Source of the DNA: Fibrisoma montanum | GTDB taxonomy: Bacteria > Bacteroidota > Bacteroidia > Cytophagales > Spirosomataceae | Length of the DNA stretch: 64,000 nucleotides | Assembly (NCBI RefSeq): GCF_003583365.1 | Contig: NZ_QXED01000017.1 | Coordinates: 29,273 to 93,272, forward strand | Reading direction: 5' to 3' | In this document: positions 48,096 through 57,765 of the stretch, in pieces | Layout of the letters: the number at the start of each line of letters is the position of its first letter | Position numbering within the stretch: position 1 is the first letter of the stretch | The notes under the pieces: model-generated | What the model saw: the letters and a program-made list of their open reading frames with translations, nothing else | Databases searched by the model: none | What the model was told of the DNA's origin: nothing | Translations under genes and position numbers: made by a program

Positions 48096-48974
48096 TTAGG
48101 GTTTAGTGCTTGGTTCTTCTTCCAGTAGCAATACAAGGGCGCTGTGGTCTAGCTCACCGTTTCCCTGAGCCAGCGCTTTCTCCATCTGAGACGCGACCTG
48201 GGCGGTGCCGTTGAGCGGAACGGAAAATGTCTGTCCGGTCTGTAACGCAATACCCATGTCTTTGCTATGCAGTCTGATCTTAAAACCGGGCGTAAAATTT
48301 CGCTCGATAATCCGTTTGCCATGCAGATCGAGGATGCGGCTCTGGGCAAACCCACCCAGCAGCACCTCCCGCATTTTCTCCAGGTTCACCCCGGCTCTGG
48401 CAGCCAGCGTAAAGGCTTCAGCCACGGCCTGAATCGTCATACCGACAATCATCTGATTGCAGGCTTTGGTAATTTGTCCGGCTCCCGGTTCGCCAATGTG
48501 CACAATATTTTTGCCCATCGCCTGGAACAGCGGCAGGGCTCGTTGAAAAGCCGATTCGCTGCCCCCGGCCATAATCGACAACGTAGCTCCCTCCGCGCCT
48601 ACCTGTCCGCCCGATACCGGGGCATCCAGCGCTTCTACGCGCTTTGCCTGCATCAACGCATGGATGTTGCGGGCGGTAGCCGGCGCAATGGTCGACATAT
48701 CAATGAACAGCGAACCCGGTCGTATACCGGCCAGCACCCCGTCCGGACCCGACACAACCTGCTCAACGTCGGGCGAGTCCGGCAGCATGGTAATCACTAC
48801 GTCGCATTGCTCAGCCAGCGCCCTGGCAGATGGAAACGACTGAGCACCAGCCGCAACCAAATCTCCGGCCGCTTTGCTCCGACTCAATACCGATACCGGA
48901 TAGCCGGCTTTGATCAGGTTCAGGGCCATGGGTCTGCCCATGATGCCGAGGCCAATAAATCCTATTTTTTCCAT
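48096..48974 (-). CDS. garR: Tartronate semialdehyde reductase (2-hydroxy-3-oxopropionate reductase)
   Basis: A 292-residue beta-hydroxyacid dehydrogenase. It has the Rossmann loop GFIGLGIMGRPMALNL, the substrate-binding DAPVSGGQVGAEGATLSIM and the catalytic Lys in GQITKACNQMIVG. It reduces tartronate semialdehyde to D-glycerate. The ATG at 48974 is used because the frame above it has no conserved residues. It lies between the GntP permease and the mannonate-dehydratase-like gene, consistent with the third step after GudD and the HpcH-type aldolase. Another 3-hydroxyacid specificity (such as 3-hydroxyisobutyrate) is possible on sequence alone. Confidence 0.87.
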   Translation of the reverse strand: MEKIGFIGLGIMGRPMALNLIKAGYPVSVLSRSKAAGDLVAAGAQSFPSARALAEQCDVVITMLPDSPDVEQVVSGPDGVLAGIRPGSLFIDMSTIAPATARNIHALMQAKRVEALDAPVSGGQVGAEGATLSIMAGGSESAFQRALPLFQAMGKNIVHIGEPGAGQITKACNQMIVGMTIQAVAEAFTLAARAGVNLEKMREVLLGGFAQSRILDLHGKRIIERNFTPGFKIRLHSKDMGIALQTGQTFSVPLNGTAQVASQMEKALAQGNGELDHSALVLLLEEEPSTKP

Positions 48975-49064
48975 ATCTGTCCGGGCCAGGCCGCACGGCG
49001 GACCGCTCCCACCTGGCCTCTGTATCTCGAAGTAAGGAGCCAATCCAGTGCCTGGCCCGGATAA

Positions 49065-50510
49065 TTAAACCAGTGGAAACAACTGAGCCGCAATCATGAT
49101 GACGATAAGCCCCGTGAGTCCCATCACAACCAGCAGGGGCGAAATGGTTTTCAACGCTTCCCGTTCGGTCAGGTTGCTCAGCTTGCAGATAATCCAGAAT
49201 CCGGCGTCGTTCATCCAGGGTACCAGTTTTGAGCCGCACCCGATTGCCAGGCCCAAGTACAGCGGGTGAAAACCAAGATTGGCGTTCGTTGCCATTCCCG
49301 ATAGAATACCCGATGCCGTAATCAGGGCTACTGTCGCAGACCCTTGGGCAGTTCGGACGATAGCCGCAATCAGAAACGCCAGCGGAATCAGGGCCATCTG
49401 GTAGTCTCTGGTCAGGTCAGCAATGCGTTCGCTGATGCCGGTTTGCTGGAGCATTCCCCCAAACGCTCCGCCTGCCGCGGTAATCAGAATGATACCTCCT
49501 CCGCTCATCAACGCTGCCTGAACAAAGGCAGTCATACCTTCTTTGCTGTCTTTCTTCTGATTAGCCAATATGACCAGTGCCGCAATACCACCCGTGACGA
49601 TGGCAATGTTCTTGTCCCCGAAGAATTGTATAAGTCCAAATAGCTGGCTGCCGATAGACGCCTGCTTGACAGCTACGTTCGGGGTTGACAGCGCATCGAG
49701 GGCCGTGTCTGCGCAGATGAAGACCAGAGGAATGAGAACCGGCAGCAGGGAAACCCCCAACGGAGGCAGGTGCGCATCCTCTTTGGCCGCAATGGCCTTA
49801 ATGTCCTCCAGCCGCGCATCGAGCGAATCCCGTAAAGCAATCGGCCATTTCTGATTAGCCCACTGCGCGAAGAAATACCCGGCCGTGATGGTGAAAAGGC
49901 CCACGATCGTCCCCCCGATCATCATCATCCCGATTGGAATGTTCATCTCGCCGATCAGGAACAGAGGCCCCGGCGCGGGGGGTACCAATGAGTTTGCCAT
50001 AGCCGCTCCGGCCATGATGCAAAGAACCAGCAGCAGGTAGTTTTTGCCGATTCGCAGGGTCATGGCTTTTGCGAGCGGCATCATCAGAAAAATAACCGTG
50101 TCGAAAAACACGGGAATACCCAGAAAGAAGCTGCTCACCAAAAAAGCGACGGGTGCCTTTTCGATGCCCGTTAGCTTCAGCATCGACCGGATGATCCGTT
50201 CGGCAGCCCCGCTTTCGAGCATACATTTACCGATGATGGCGGCCATGGCAATCAGAATCCCGATTTTGGCGCAGGTGTTCCCAAACTCGGTCGCAATGCG
50301 TTCGCCAATGCCTTTTTTAGACAGCGCCACGGCGGCTGCCGGCGCACTTCCTTTGGCGAGCGCGTACTGTTCAACCGTGGTGGCTGGTGTCAGCAGAGCT
50401 ACCACAAACGCACCGAGCAATAAGGCCAGGAACGGATGCAGTTTCAGCCCGATGATGCCACCAACCACGATCAGTACCCCGACGGCTAAGATTAAGAGAG
50501 GATCAGTCAT
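49065..50510 (-). CDS. GntP-family permease (gluconate/glucarate type)
   Basis: A 481-residue inner-membrane transporter with about 12 helices. GIPVFFDTVIFLMMPLAKA and ANSLVPPAPGPLFLIGEMNIPIG are conserved GntP motifs. The family imports gluconate and related sugar acids by proton symport. In this cluster the natural cargo is D-glucarate or galactarate, released or imported through the SusC/SusD pair upstream. Slightly longer than most family members (about 440). Confidence 0.9.
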   Translation of the reverse strand: MTDPLLILAVGVLIVVGGIIGLKLHPFLALLLGAFVVALLTPATTVEQYALAKGSAPAAAVALSKKGIGERIATEFGNTCAKIGILIAMAAIIGKCMLESGAAERIIRSMLKLTGIEKAPVAFLVSSFFLGIPVFFDTVIFLMMPLAKAMTLRIGKNYLLLVLCIMAGAAMANSLVPPAPGPLFLIGEMNIPIGMMMIGGTIVGLFTITAGYFFAQWANQKWPIALRDSLDARLEDIKAIAAKEDAHLPPLGVSLLPVLIPLVFICADTALDALSTPNVAVKQASIGSQLFGLIQFFGDKNIAIVTGGIAALVILANQKKDSKEGMTAFVQAALMSGGGIILITAAGGAFGGMLQQTGISERIADLTRDYQMALIPLAFLIAAIVRTAQGSATVALITASGILSGMATNANLGFHPLYLGLAIGCGSKLVPWMNDAGFWIICKLSNLTEREALKTISPLLVVMGLTGLIVIMIAAQLFPLV

Positions 50511-50545
50511 TCAGGAACAGGGTTTAGGAATGGGGAGTGGGTTAT

Positions 50546-50679
50546 GGTTAGTAGTTTGTGGTTTGTGGTTGATGGGTTATGGTTGGTAGTTTGTGGTTTA
50601 TGGTTTGTGGTTGCTCCGCTCGCTTTAACCACAAACCACGAACTACAAACCACCAACTACAAACCACAAACCACAAACT
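50546..50679. repeat. Heptamer tandem array arranged as an inverted repeat
   Basis: The left part (50546-50612) has about nine and a half 7-bp units of the type RGTTTGT. The right part (50627-50679) has about seven and a half units of the complement (ACAAACY). They are separated by a GC-rich core, GCTCCGCTCGC. The array can fold into a hairpin of more than 50 bp. The right end supplies the TAG stop (50678-50680 on minus) of the aldolase gene. Confidence 0.9.
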
Positions 50680-51451
50680 ATTTATACACGGCTCTGAAAC
50701 CGTCCAGCTTTTTGGCCAGGTTGCGGGCACCATCGGCAACGAACGTAGCGTCGGCTCCGCAGGCAATCATCCGAATGCCGAGGTCATGGTACATCTGGTA
50801 GTCGTCCGGATTAAAGAAAAGGATGCCGGTCGCTTTCCCCGCCTTCTGAGCAGCACTGACCGTTTCCCGAACAGCTTCTTTAAAGCGCGGATGATCAAAC
50901 TGCCCGAAAATACCCAGCTCCATCGACAGATCGGCGGGGCCGATGAACAACACGTCGACACCGTCGATGGCTGCCACTTCATCCAGGTGATTCAGTACGT
51001 CGACGGTTTCGATCTGCACCACGCCCAGAATCGTTTCCCTTGCCTCCTGATAATACTGATTGAAATTCTGAGCGAATCCACTGGCCCGCACCATCTTGGC
51101 TACCCCCCGGCTACCGTGGGGCGGATAATGCAGGCCGTTGACCACCTTCCGGGCATCGGCCGGATCGGTGATTTTAGGGCACATGATGCCCTCTGCTCCC
51201 ATGTCGAGTACTCGATGGATTCGTTGGCTTTCGGAGCTTTCCACGCGCACAATGGCACCCGCGGCCGTGTGTTCCAGCGCCTGTAGTTGAAACAACACAT
51301 CTTTTTCAGTGCCCGCTCCGTGTTCGAGATCAATCAATACCCAGTCAAACCCAGCCTGACCAACGATCTCGGCGGTCAGTGAACTACCCAGGTTTAACCA
51401 ACACCCATTCAGGGTTTCGCCTTGCTTTAATCGTTGCTTCAGATTCTTCAT
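50678..51451 (-). CDS. HpcH/HpaI-type aldolase, probably 5-keto-4-deoxy-D-glucarate aldolase
   Basis: A 257-residue class II aldolase of the HpcH/HpaI/GarL family. The catalytic core shows GFDWVLIDLEHGAG, the metal region VQIETVDVLNHLDEVAAIDGVDVLFIGPADLSMELG and KITDPADARKVVNGLHYPPHGSRG. Length matches GarL of E. coli. In the pathway it would split 5-keto-4-deoxy-D-glucarate into pyruvate and tartronate semialdehyde. The ATG at 51451 (MKNLKQRLKQGET) is chosen; upstream sequence is not conserved. The TAG stop lies in a repeated heptamer of the array downstream, which suggests the repeat shaped the end of the gene. Confidence 0.88.
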   Translation of the reverse strand: MKNLKQRLKQGETLNGCWLNLGSSLTAEIVGQAGFDWVLIDLEHGAGTEKDVLFQLQALEHTAAGAIVRVESSESQRIHRVLDMGAEGIMCPKITDPADARKVVNGLHYPPHGSRGVAKMVRASGFAQNFNQYYQEARETILGVVQIETVDVLNHLDEVAAIDGVDVLFIGPADLSMELGIFGQFDHPRFKEAVRETVSAAQKAGKATGILFFNPDDYQMYHDLGIRMIACGADATFVADGARNLAKKLDGFRAVYK

Positions 51452-51479
51452 GTAGCAGGAAGACAGAAAAGGGTACGCT

Positions 51480-53009
51480 CTACTTTTTATCCCACCAGAT
51501 TCTGGTATCCAGTAGGTTAGGCCCCTGGCGGGCAATCGCCTGCTCGACGTTGGTTTTGTTCACGTTCAACTCGGCGTCGGTATACGTCAGCCGCCGGATA
51601 AAAGGCTCCGTTTTGAGATCGCTGCCGGGATACGGGTTAGGTGTGAGAACCGGGAAACCGCTTCGCCGGAAGTTCGCCCACGTTTCCGGGCCGATCAGAA
51701 ATGAAGCGACCCAATATTGGGTGTTGATCTGCTCCAGTTCCTTACCAGCCGCCAGCGGATTAGCCTGAACGTAGGCGGTTATCGCCGGTTCGGCAATGGC
51801 GGTGCTGGCCCCGTACAGCGCCAACTGCCGCATGTGGGCTCGTATGCCGTTGGCGTACAGAGTCGCGGCATCGCCCGTTGTCCATTTTCGCACGACAGCC
51901 TCAGCCAGTAACAGCTGCGTTTGAGCGTAGGTGACCAGAAAGCTCGGAGCCAGCAGGGCGGCCATTCGCGTACGGTCGAGTTGGCTGTAATCCCACAAAC
52001 TGGCCAGTTTACTGGCTGTCACCGCAGCGCCAATCGTTGTATTATCGTAGCCCAATGGTGCGCCAATCTGCACACCCGGGCTGCGGTTCGCCCGCGATTC
52101 TACCTGCTGTGCACCGCTCGTTGCCCCAACGTACCGGACGGCGATGGAAGCCAGCCGCGGGTCGTTCGTCCGGCTGAGGAAACTGACAAAATCGTCGGCC
52201 AGATAGAAAAATGCCGATTGCCCCCCGTTCAGCTGCGACCCGACGGGATTGGAGAAGTTGGCGGTATGACGAATAACGGCATTGTCATCATTGGACTGCA
52301 TAACACCCCCCGCAACAGCCTTGGCTACGTATTCGCCGGCTTTGGTTGGATTCACTTTAGACAGTCGCATGGCGGCTCGCAACAGCAGCGAATAGCCGAG
52401 CCGCTTCCATTTCACGACGTCACCGTCGTATAGAACGTCGTTAGCAACTTTAGGTCTGGCTGCGTTCAAAGCCGCCGATGCGGTTTCCAGTTCGGTCAGT
52501 ATATCGGTGTAAATTGATTCCTGCGTGTCATAAACAGGGGCAATTACTCCTTCCAGATAGCTTTTTCCGGCCTGCGCGTACGGAATGTCACCGTACGTAT
52601 CCGTCAACACCATGAAGGAATACGCTTTCCAGATGCGCGTCATGTTGTACAGGTTCGAGCGGTCAGGATTATCCTTCGTTTTGGTAATCACGTCGGTTAG
52701 TTCCCGGATGATGTTGGGGTAGTACGCATTCCAGTTTCCGGCCGCTACGCTGCGATTGTCCTGGTTGAAATTAGCCGCCGACCCCTGCCCGCTGAACGGC
52801 GTAATCATCTGCTTTACGATGGTCGTTTCGTAACTCAGATTTCCGTAGCCGGGTGTACTGGCTACAATGGCGGTGTTTAGCTGATAGCTGGGTTCTACGG
52901 CTGTCAGAGCAATCGGGTTTATGTTCATTTCATCAAACCCGCTATCGCACGATGCCAGCCAGAACAAGGCAATGAGCCAGCTTAACTGGCGTATAGTCAT
53001 CTTTTTCAT
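51480..53009 (-). CDS. SusD-like lipoprotein, SusD-like_2 subfamily (glucarate locus)
   Basis: A 509-residue surface lipoprotein, signal ending WLASC. FDEMNINPIALTAVEP and ANFNQDNRSVAAGNWNAYYPNIIRELTDVI are typical of the second SusD subfamily, which differs from the other two SusD proteins in this window. TPR-like helices follow (RLGYSLLLRAAMRLSKVNP). The ATG at 53009 is chosen because it starts the signal peptide, though the frame is open further upstream. Pairs with the SusC protein encoded 40 bp upstream. Confidence 0.93.
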   Translation of the reverse strand: MKKMTIRQLSWLIALFWLASCDSGFDEMNINPIALTAVEPSYQLNTAIVASTPGYGNLSYETTIVKQMITPFSGQGSAANFNQDNRSVAAGNWNAYYPNIIRELTDVITKTKDNPDRSNLYNMTRIWKAYSFMVLTDTYGDIPYAQAGKSYLEGVIAPVYDTQESIYTDILTELETASAALNAARPKVANDVLYDGDVVKWKRLGYSLLLRAAMRLSKVNPTKAGEYVAKAVAGGVMQSNDDNAVIRHTANFSNPVGSQLNGGQSAFFYLADDFVSFLSRTNDPRLASIAVRYVGATSGAQQVESRANRSPGVQIGAPLGYDNTTIGAAVTASKLASLWDYSQLDRTRMAALLAPSFLVTYAQTQLLLAEAVVRKWTTGDAATLYANGIRAHMRQLALYGASTAIAEPAITAYVQANPLAAGKELEQINTQYWVASFLIGPETWANFRRSGFPVLTPNPYPGSDLKTEPFIRRLTYTDAELNVNKTNVEQAIARQGPNLLDTRIWWDKK

Positions 53010-53049
53010 GGTCGTCCTGATGGTTTGGGAATCAGCAACTGTGAGATCG

Positions 53050-56000
53050 TTAAAACCGAACATTAAGGTTGAAGCCTACGCTGCGGGTAATCGGCAAACC
53101 GGTGGCTTCCAGGCCGATGAGGTTGTCGGAGGGAAAGCCGAACTGCTCGGGGTGAATGTTGGGCACCCACTTCTTCAGCACGGCGACGTTGTTGGCCACG
53201 GCATTCAGCCGAACCCCTTTGATAAACAGGGTCGGGGGCAGGAACCGGCTGAAATCATAGCCGAGGGTTACTTGCCGGAGTTGCCAGAGACCGGCGTTGT
53301 AGACAAACTCTTCGGCAATGTTCTGCGAACGTACCGTTTCATAGTACGCCTGTACCCCGGATTTGGTCTGATTCGTCTCGCCGTTCGGATTGACCCCGTT
53401 GCCGATGACAAAATTTTCGGCCCGTCCGACCAGCGTGGCTTTATGCAGACCATGCCGCCAGGCGTTGTGGTTGGTACCCGAAATCATTTTATGCCCCAGC
53501 TTGAAATCAATCAGGAACGACAGGTTTATGCCTTTGTAGGTAAAACTGTTTGTGATACCGCCTACCCACAACGGCAGCGCACTACCAAAGCTGATCTGAG
53601 TGGGCGTCCGCAAGGGTCGTCCGTTTCCCGCGTCGAACACCTGCCGCCCCTGAGCATCCCGCAGGTAGCCAAATCCATACAACTGACCTATCGGCAAACC
53701 CACCACCTGCCGGAGTTCGCCGGTAAAATCGCCGGTGCCGACGGTAATCATGTTGTCGCTGACGCCACTTCCCAGATTAAGCACTTTCGTGACGTTGTAA
53801 GCTGCGTTGACGGTGGTATTCCAGTTGAAGGCAGGTAGTCTGATCGGCGAAAAATTGACCAGCATTTCAACGCCCTGATTCCGGCTTTCGCCCACGTTGA
53901 TCAATTGGTTAGCGTATCCGCCTGCATTGGATATCTGCGCCCGCAGGATCTGATCCGACGATAGTTTATCGTAATACGTCAGGTCCAGCCCCAGCAGGTT
54001 GTTGAACAACTTCAACTCCAGCCCAACTTCTTTTTCAGACACCCGCATAGGGCGCAGATTCGCATTGGGAACCGTGGCACCACTGATGCTGGCCAGGGGC
54101 TGCGGGGTGCCGCCAGCCGACGGAAATTGCTGAGAGTTAATGCTGTAGAACAGGTTGTTGGCATAGGGCGACACGTCGGTATCGCTGCCCACTTCGGCAT
54201 AAGCCGCTCTGATTTTTCCGAACGTCAGCCAGCTCGGGAGCACCGATGCGAAGGCCTGCGAGAAGACAAAACTAGCCGTTATGGAGGGATACAGAATGCT
54301 GCGGTTGGCAGGCGACAAGGTAGAAAACCAGTCGTTCCGGACGGTTCCATTCAGAAACAGTACGTCTTTGTAAGACACTTCGGCCGAGCCATACAGCGAG
54401 TTCACCTGCCGCTCCGACAGTTCGTAAACGGGGTCGCGGAGTCGGCCATTGCCCAGGGTATAAAGCCCCCTCGTGAAAAAATCCTGAACGAAATCATTGT
54501 GGCGGCTGATTTTCCGGTACATCTGATTACCGCCTACATTGACGTTGACGCCGATGCTGCCAAACGTACGGTTCGCACCCAATAGAAAATCGGCGTTGAT
54601 TTCACGCACGTTTCGGACATCCTGTACGTACTGCCCATTGACAAAACCAGCCGGTGCCGGTGGCTGCCGCTGGCTACCGGTAGGCAGGTTATAATCCTGT
54701 TCGCGCGAATAATAATCCTGGCCGACCCGCGCCTGCAGGAACAGCCAGTCCGTAAAATTGTACCGCGCGGTCAGGTTGCCAAAGACGCGATCCGTATTGA
54801 TATTATCAAAGCGCTGAAGGGCAAAATACGGATTCGTGCGGTTTGTAAATCTCGACCAGACCACCTCATTGCCGTTGGCATCCGTGGCGTATTTTTCCAG
54901 CAGGTCCAGCGGCATGGAGTTCGCCATGTTGTAGAGCACCACCGGACTGTAGTCCTGCTCAGCAATGTTGGGCGGGTTTTTCCGGGTTTCGTTCGAGTAA
55001 TTGATGTTTCCCGACACCGTCAGCTTCTTAGCCAGCGTTTGGGTAAACCCCAGGTTGATCGTTTTTCGGTTATAGCCTGAACCCGGTAAGATCGTTTTAT
55101 TGTCCAGATTGGATACAGACAGGCTGAAACCCCCAAAATCATTACCCGACGAAAGCGTCAGCGTGTTGGTCCAGGTGTTACCGACCCGGTAATAGTCCGT
55201 GATTTGGTTGCGTTGCGGCACGTACGGCACCTCCACGCCATCGAACAGAATCTGCGTCATGCCGGGCTGAAACCTCTCCCCGAAACTCCACTGCCCGGAG
55301 GTCGGAAAAGGAGCCGTCGGACGAACGCCATTCTCGCCCTGCCCGTATTCATACTGATAGTCCGTGTAATCGAGGGGTGTATCGGTTGTGAAGTTGGTAT
55401 TGTACTCTAATCCAATGCCATTCCCGGAGCCTCGGGTCTTGGTCGTAATCATGATTACCCCATCTTTGGCGCGTGACCCGTACAAAGCCGACGCTGCGGC
55501 TCCTTTCAGGACCGTCATCGTTTCGATGTTGTCGGGGTTGATGCTGCTCAGGCCGTCCCCGCCGTCGGAAGTCCGGTTGCTGCCCCGCTCAGATACGTCT
55601 CCCCTGGCCCCGTAGGTAGTGTTGTCAATCGGCACACCATTGACCACGATCAGCGGTGAGTTGTTGCCCCCGAAGGAGGACTGCCCCCGTATCCGGATTT
55701 TACTGGTTCCGGCCGGACCAGACCCCAGCGAGGTAATGTTTACCCCAGCGATCTTGCCCTGTAAGGCGTTCATGAAGTTGGTCGTGCGGTTTACCGTTAT
55801 CTGCTCCGAGGCCACGGTAGCCGTTGCATACCCAATGCTTTTCGCCTGCTTTTTGATACCCAGCGCCGTTACGACCACTTCACCAAGCGCCTTGCTTTCC
55901 GGGGTCATTGACACGTCTATTCTGGATTGATTACCGACGACCACCTCCTTACTTTCGTACCCCACAAAGCTGAATACCAATACCGTAGCGCCGTCGCGGG

Positions 56001-56571
56001 CGTCGGGCACATCCAGTTGAAAGTCTCCCTGAGCGTTCGTACTCGTACCGCGCTGCCGGTCCGCCGTAGCGGTTCCTTTTATCAGGACACTTACGCCCGG
56101 CAGACCCATGCCTTTTTCGTCGGTCACCCTCCCCGCCACCAGGCGCCTGGGTGATGCGGATTCATCGGCCGCTTTGTTCAGATCAACGGCCCCTGTCGCG
56201 TCGGAGGCCGGTGGGCCGGCTGACAGAACGATCTTTCTGCCCACCAGTTCATAACTGACTTTGAGCGGCTTTAAGAATTTGATCAGCACTTCCTCCAGCG
56301 TGGAGTTCGTTGCCTGAACACTAACCTTTTGCCGGGCGTCGATCACTTCCGAGCTGTACACAAACTGCACGCCCGTTGCCTTTTCGATGTCGGTCAGTAC
56401 CTTCTTGATCTCCTGGTTTTCGGCGCGTAACGTCAGGCGTTTACTCAGGTACTCCTGCGCATTGGTGGTGTACGCATAGGATACGCCTGCCAGTAAAAAC
56501 ATAACTAAACCTTGCGTCAGCGAAAACCTTGTGAGCTTCAGCCAGCGCTGCCTGTAAAGGTGTTTTCTCAT
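53050..56571 (-). CDS. SusC-family TonB-dependent transducer with STN domain (glucarate locus)
   Basis: A 1,173-residue outer-membrane receptor. A signal peptide ending TTNAQ precedes an STN domain (KRLTLRAENQEIKKVLTDIE), a carboxypeptidase-like regulatory domain (VAGRVTDEKGMGLPGVSVL), a TonB-box region before LGEVVVTALGIKKQ, a plug with SRAKDGVIMITTK and a barrel ending FNLNVRF. The STN domain implies signalling to the FecR encoded 67 bp upstream. With the SusD-like partner it should bring in the oligosaccharide that yields glucarate or a related aldarate. Confidence 0.95.
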   Translation of the reverse strand: MRKHLYRQRWLKLTRFSLTQGLVMFLLAGVSYAYTTNAQEYLSKRLTLRAENQEIKKVLTDIEKATGVQFVYSSEVIDARQKVSVQATNSTLEEVLIKFLKPLKVSYELVGRKIVLSAGPPASDATGAVDLNKAADESASPRRLVAGRVTDEKGMGLPGVSVLIKGTATADRQRGTSTNAQGDFQLDVPDARDGATVLVFSFVGYESKEVVVGNQSRIDVSMTPESKALGEVVVTALGIKKQAKSIGYATATVASEQITVNRTTNFMNALQGKIAGVNITSLGSGPAGTSKIRIRGQSSFGGNNSPLIVVNGVPIDNTTYGARGDVSERGSNRTSDGGDGLSSINPDNIETMTVLKGAAASALYGSRAKDGVIMITTKTRGSGNGIGLEYNTNFTTDTPLDYTDYQYEYGQGENGVRPTAPFPTSGQWSFGERFQPGMTQILFDGVEVPYVPQRNQITDYYRVGNTWTNTLTLSSGNDFGGFSLSVSNLDNKTILPGSGYNRKTINLGFTQTLAKKLTVSGNINYSNETRKNPPNIAEQDYSPVVLYNMANSMPLDLLEKYATDANGNEVVWSRFTNRTNPYFALQRFDNINTDRVFGNLTARYNFTDWLFLQARVGQDYYSREQDYNLPTGSQRQPPAPAGFVNGQYVQDVRNVREINADFLLGANRTFGSIGVNVNVGGNQMYRKISRHNDFVQDFFTRGLYTLGNGRLRDPVYELSERQVNSLYGSAEVSYKDVLFLNGTVRNDWFSTLSPANRSILYPSITASFVFSQAFASVLPSWLTFGKIRAAYAEVGSDTDVSPYANNLFYSINSQQFPSAGGTPQPLASISGATVPNANLRPMRVSEKEVGLELKLFNNLLGLDLTYYDKLSSDQILRAQISNAGGYANQLINVGESRNQGVEMLVNFSPIRLPAFNWNTTVNAAYNVTKVLNLGSGVSDNMITVGTGDFTGELRQVVGLPIGQLYGFGYLRDAQGRQVFDAGNGRPLRTPTQISFGSALPLWVGGITNSFTYKGINLSFLIDFKLGHKMISGTNHNAWRHGLHKATLVGRAENFVIGNGVNPNGETNQTKSGVQAYYETVRSQNIAEEFVYNAGLWQLRQVTLGYDFSRFLPPTLFIKGVRLNAVANNVAVLKKWVPNIHPEQFGFPSDNLIGLEATGLPITRSVGFNLNVRF

Positions 56572-56638
56572 TGTTTTGACGGTTTAAGGGGTTAGGATTG
56601 AGAGCCCTCCGTAGAGCAGCCTCTGGGCAAGTAACTCG

Positions 56639-57751
56639 TTAATGAATAGTCTGCCGGCTGATCACAATCTGACCATCCGTTATCTGGTAGGTTGCCGAAG
56701 CTGCCTTGCACAGCAGATCCAGCTTTTCGTAGAGCGATTCGTTCGAAAGCGTAGCCGTAATCCGGCATTCCAGAAAACTCTGCTCATCGAACTGAATCGG
56801 AATTCCGTAACTCTTTTCCAATTGGCGCAAAATCACCGACAGCGCTACCGCATCGTATACAAACTGCGTTTCCTGACTGCTTTGGGTAACTATGGCCGGG
56901 TTAGCGACCAGCGTCTTGGTCAGATTCCCATCGCTCTTCTCAAAAATGGCGGCCTGGTTCGCGTACAGTATCAGACCGCTTACCTCTTTGTTACCGGCGT
57001 TCTGATTAACCCGGGCTCTGTATACCGATACTTTTCCCGAGCGTACCTGAACAGTGATTTTTTTATCCGAGTCGAAGGCCCGCACAACAAAACGGGTACC
57101 GAGCACTTTCGTGACCGTTTCGCCGGAGTAGACCATAAACGGCTGGTTACGTCGCGTCACCGAAAAGCTGGCTTCTCCCGTCAGGTACACGGTTCGGGAA
57201 TCGGCCGCAAAATGAGCGGGATAACGAAGCCGGCTTTTGGGGCTCAGCACCACTTCCGAGCCGTCGGTCAGCGCGACCCGAAGCAGATGCGGGGTATTAT
57301 TGACCGTCTCAACTAACTGGTTTATTGGCCCTTCCGGTAAGTGAGCCGGTACCTGGCGGGGCTGATCAAAAGACCCGTACCACCGCAGGCCGATAACAAC
57401 CGCTACAACGGCGGCCACGGCCAGGCCCCACCGAAACGGGTATCTGATCGGAGTCGATGCTTCCTCGTCATTAAGGTCCGATGAAACCAGTTGCCGATAG
57501 GGACTGTACGAACCCGCGCTTTCAATCAGCTTTTCCGTTTCGCGTCGGATTTCGGCTTCGCTAATGCGCTCCGGAGCCACGGTTGCCGCCCGCACGAACT
57601 GTTCGGCCTGCCGAAACGCTTCCAGTTTGTCGGGATAACGCTCGGGAAACGACAGCCAGAATGACTGCCGGTTACCCCGCCCCTGCACCCACTCCTGAAA
57701 GCTCTCGTCCTCGATAAAATCCGCTACCGTATAGGCTTCGTAGTTTTTCAT
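56639..57751 (-). CDS. FecR-family anti-sigma factor (glucarate locus)
   Basis: A 370-residue protein with a short cytoplasmic segment, one membrane helix (about residues 106-123), a FecR domain (LTDGSEVVLSPKSRLRYPAHF, KVLGTRFVVRAFD) and a C-terminal DUF4974 segment (ALSVILRQLEKSYGIPIQF). It should relay the state of the adjacent SusC transducer to the sigma factor. The sigma gene is 14 bp upstream, so the two are co-transcribed, unlike the other pair in this window. Confidence 0.93.
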   Translation of the reverse strand: MKNYEAYTVADFIEDESFQEWVQGRGNRQSFWLSFPERYPDKLEAFRQAEQFVRAATVAPERISEAEIRRETEKLIESAGSYSPYRQLVSSDLNDEEASTPIRYPFRWGLAVAAVVAVVIGLRWYGSFDQPRQVPAHLPEGPINQLVETVNNTPHLLRVALTDGSEVVLSPKSRLRYPAHFAADSRTVYLTGEASFSVTRRNQPFMVYSGETVTKVLGTRFVVRAFDSDKKITVQVRSGKVSVYRARVNQNAGNKEVSGLILYANQAAIFEKSDGNLTKTLVANPAIVTQSSQETQFVYDAVALSVILRQLEKSYGIPIQFDEQSFLECRITATLSNESLYEKLDLLCKAASATYQITDGQIVISRQTIH

Positions 57752-57765
57752 TACGTTGGCTTTGT

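Noticed and set aside
50546..50679. Possible CRISPR array
   Set aside because: Units are only 7 bp, contiguous without spacers, and no cas genes are near.
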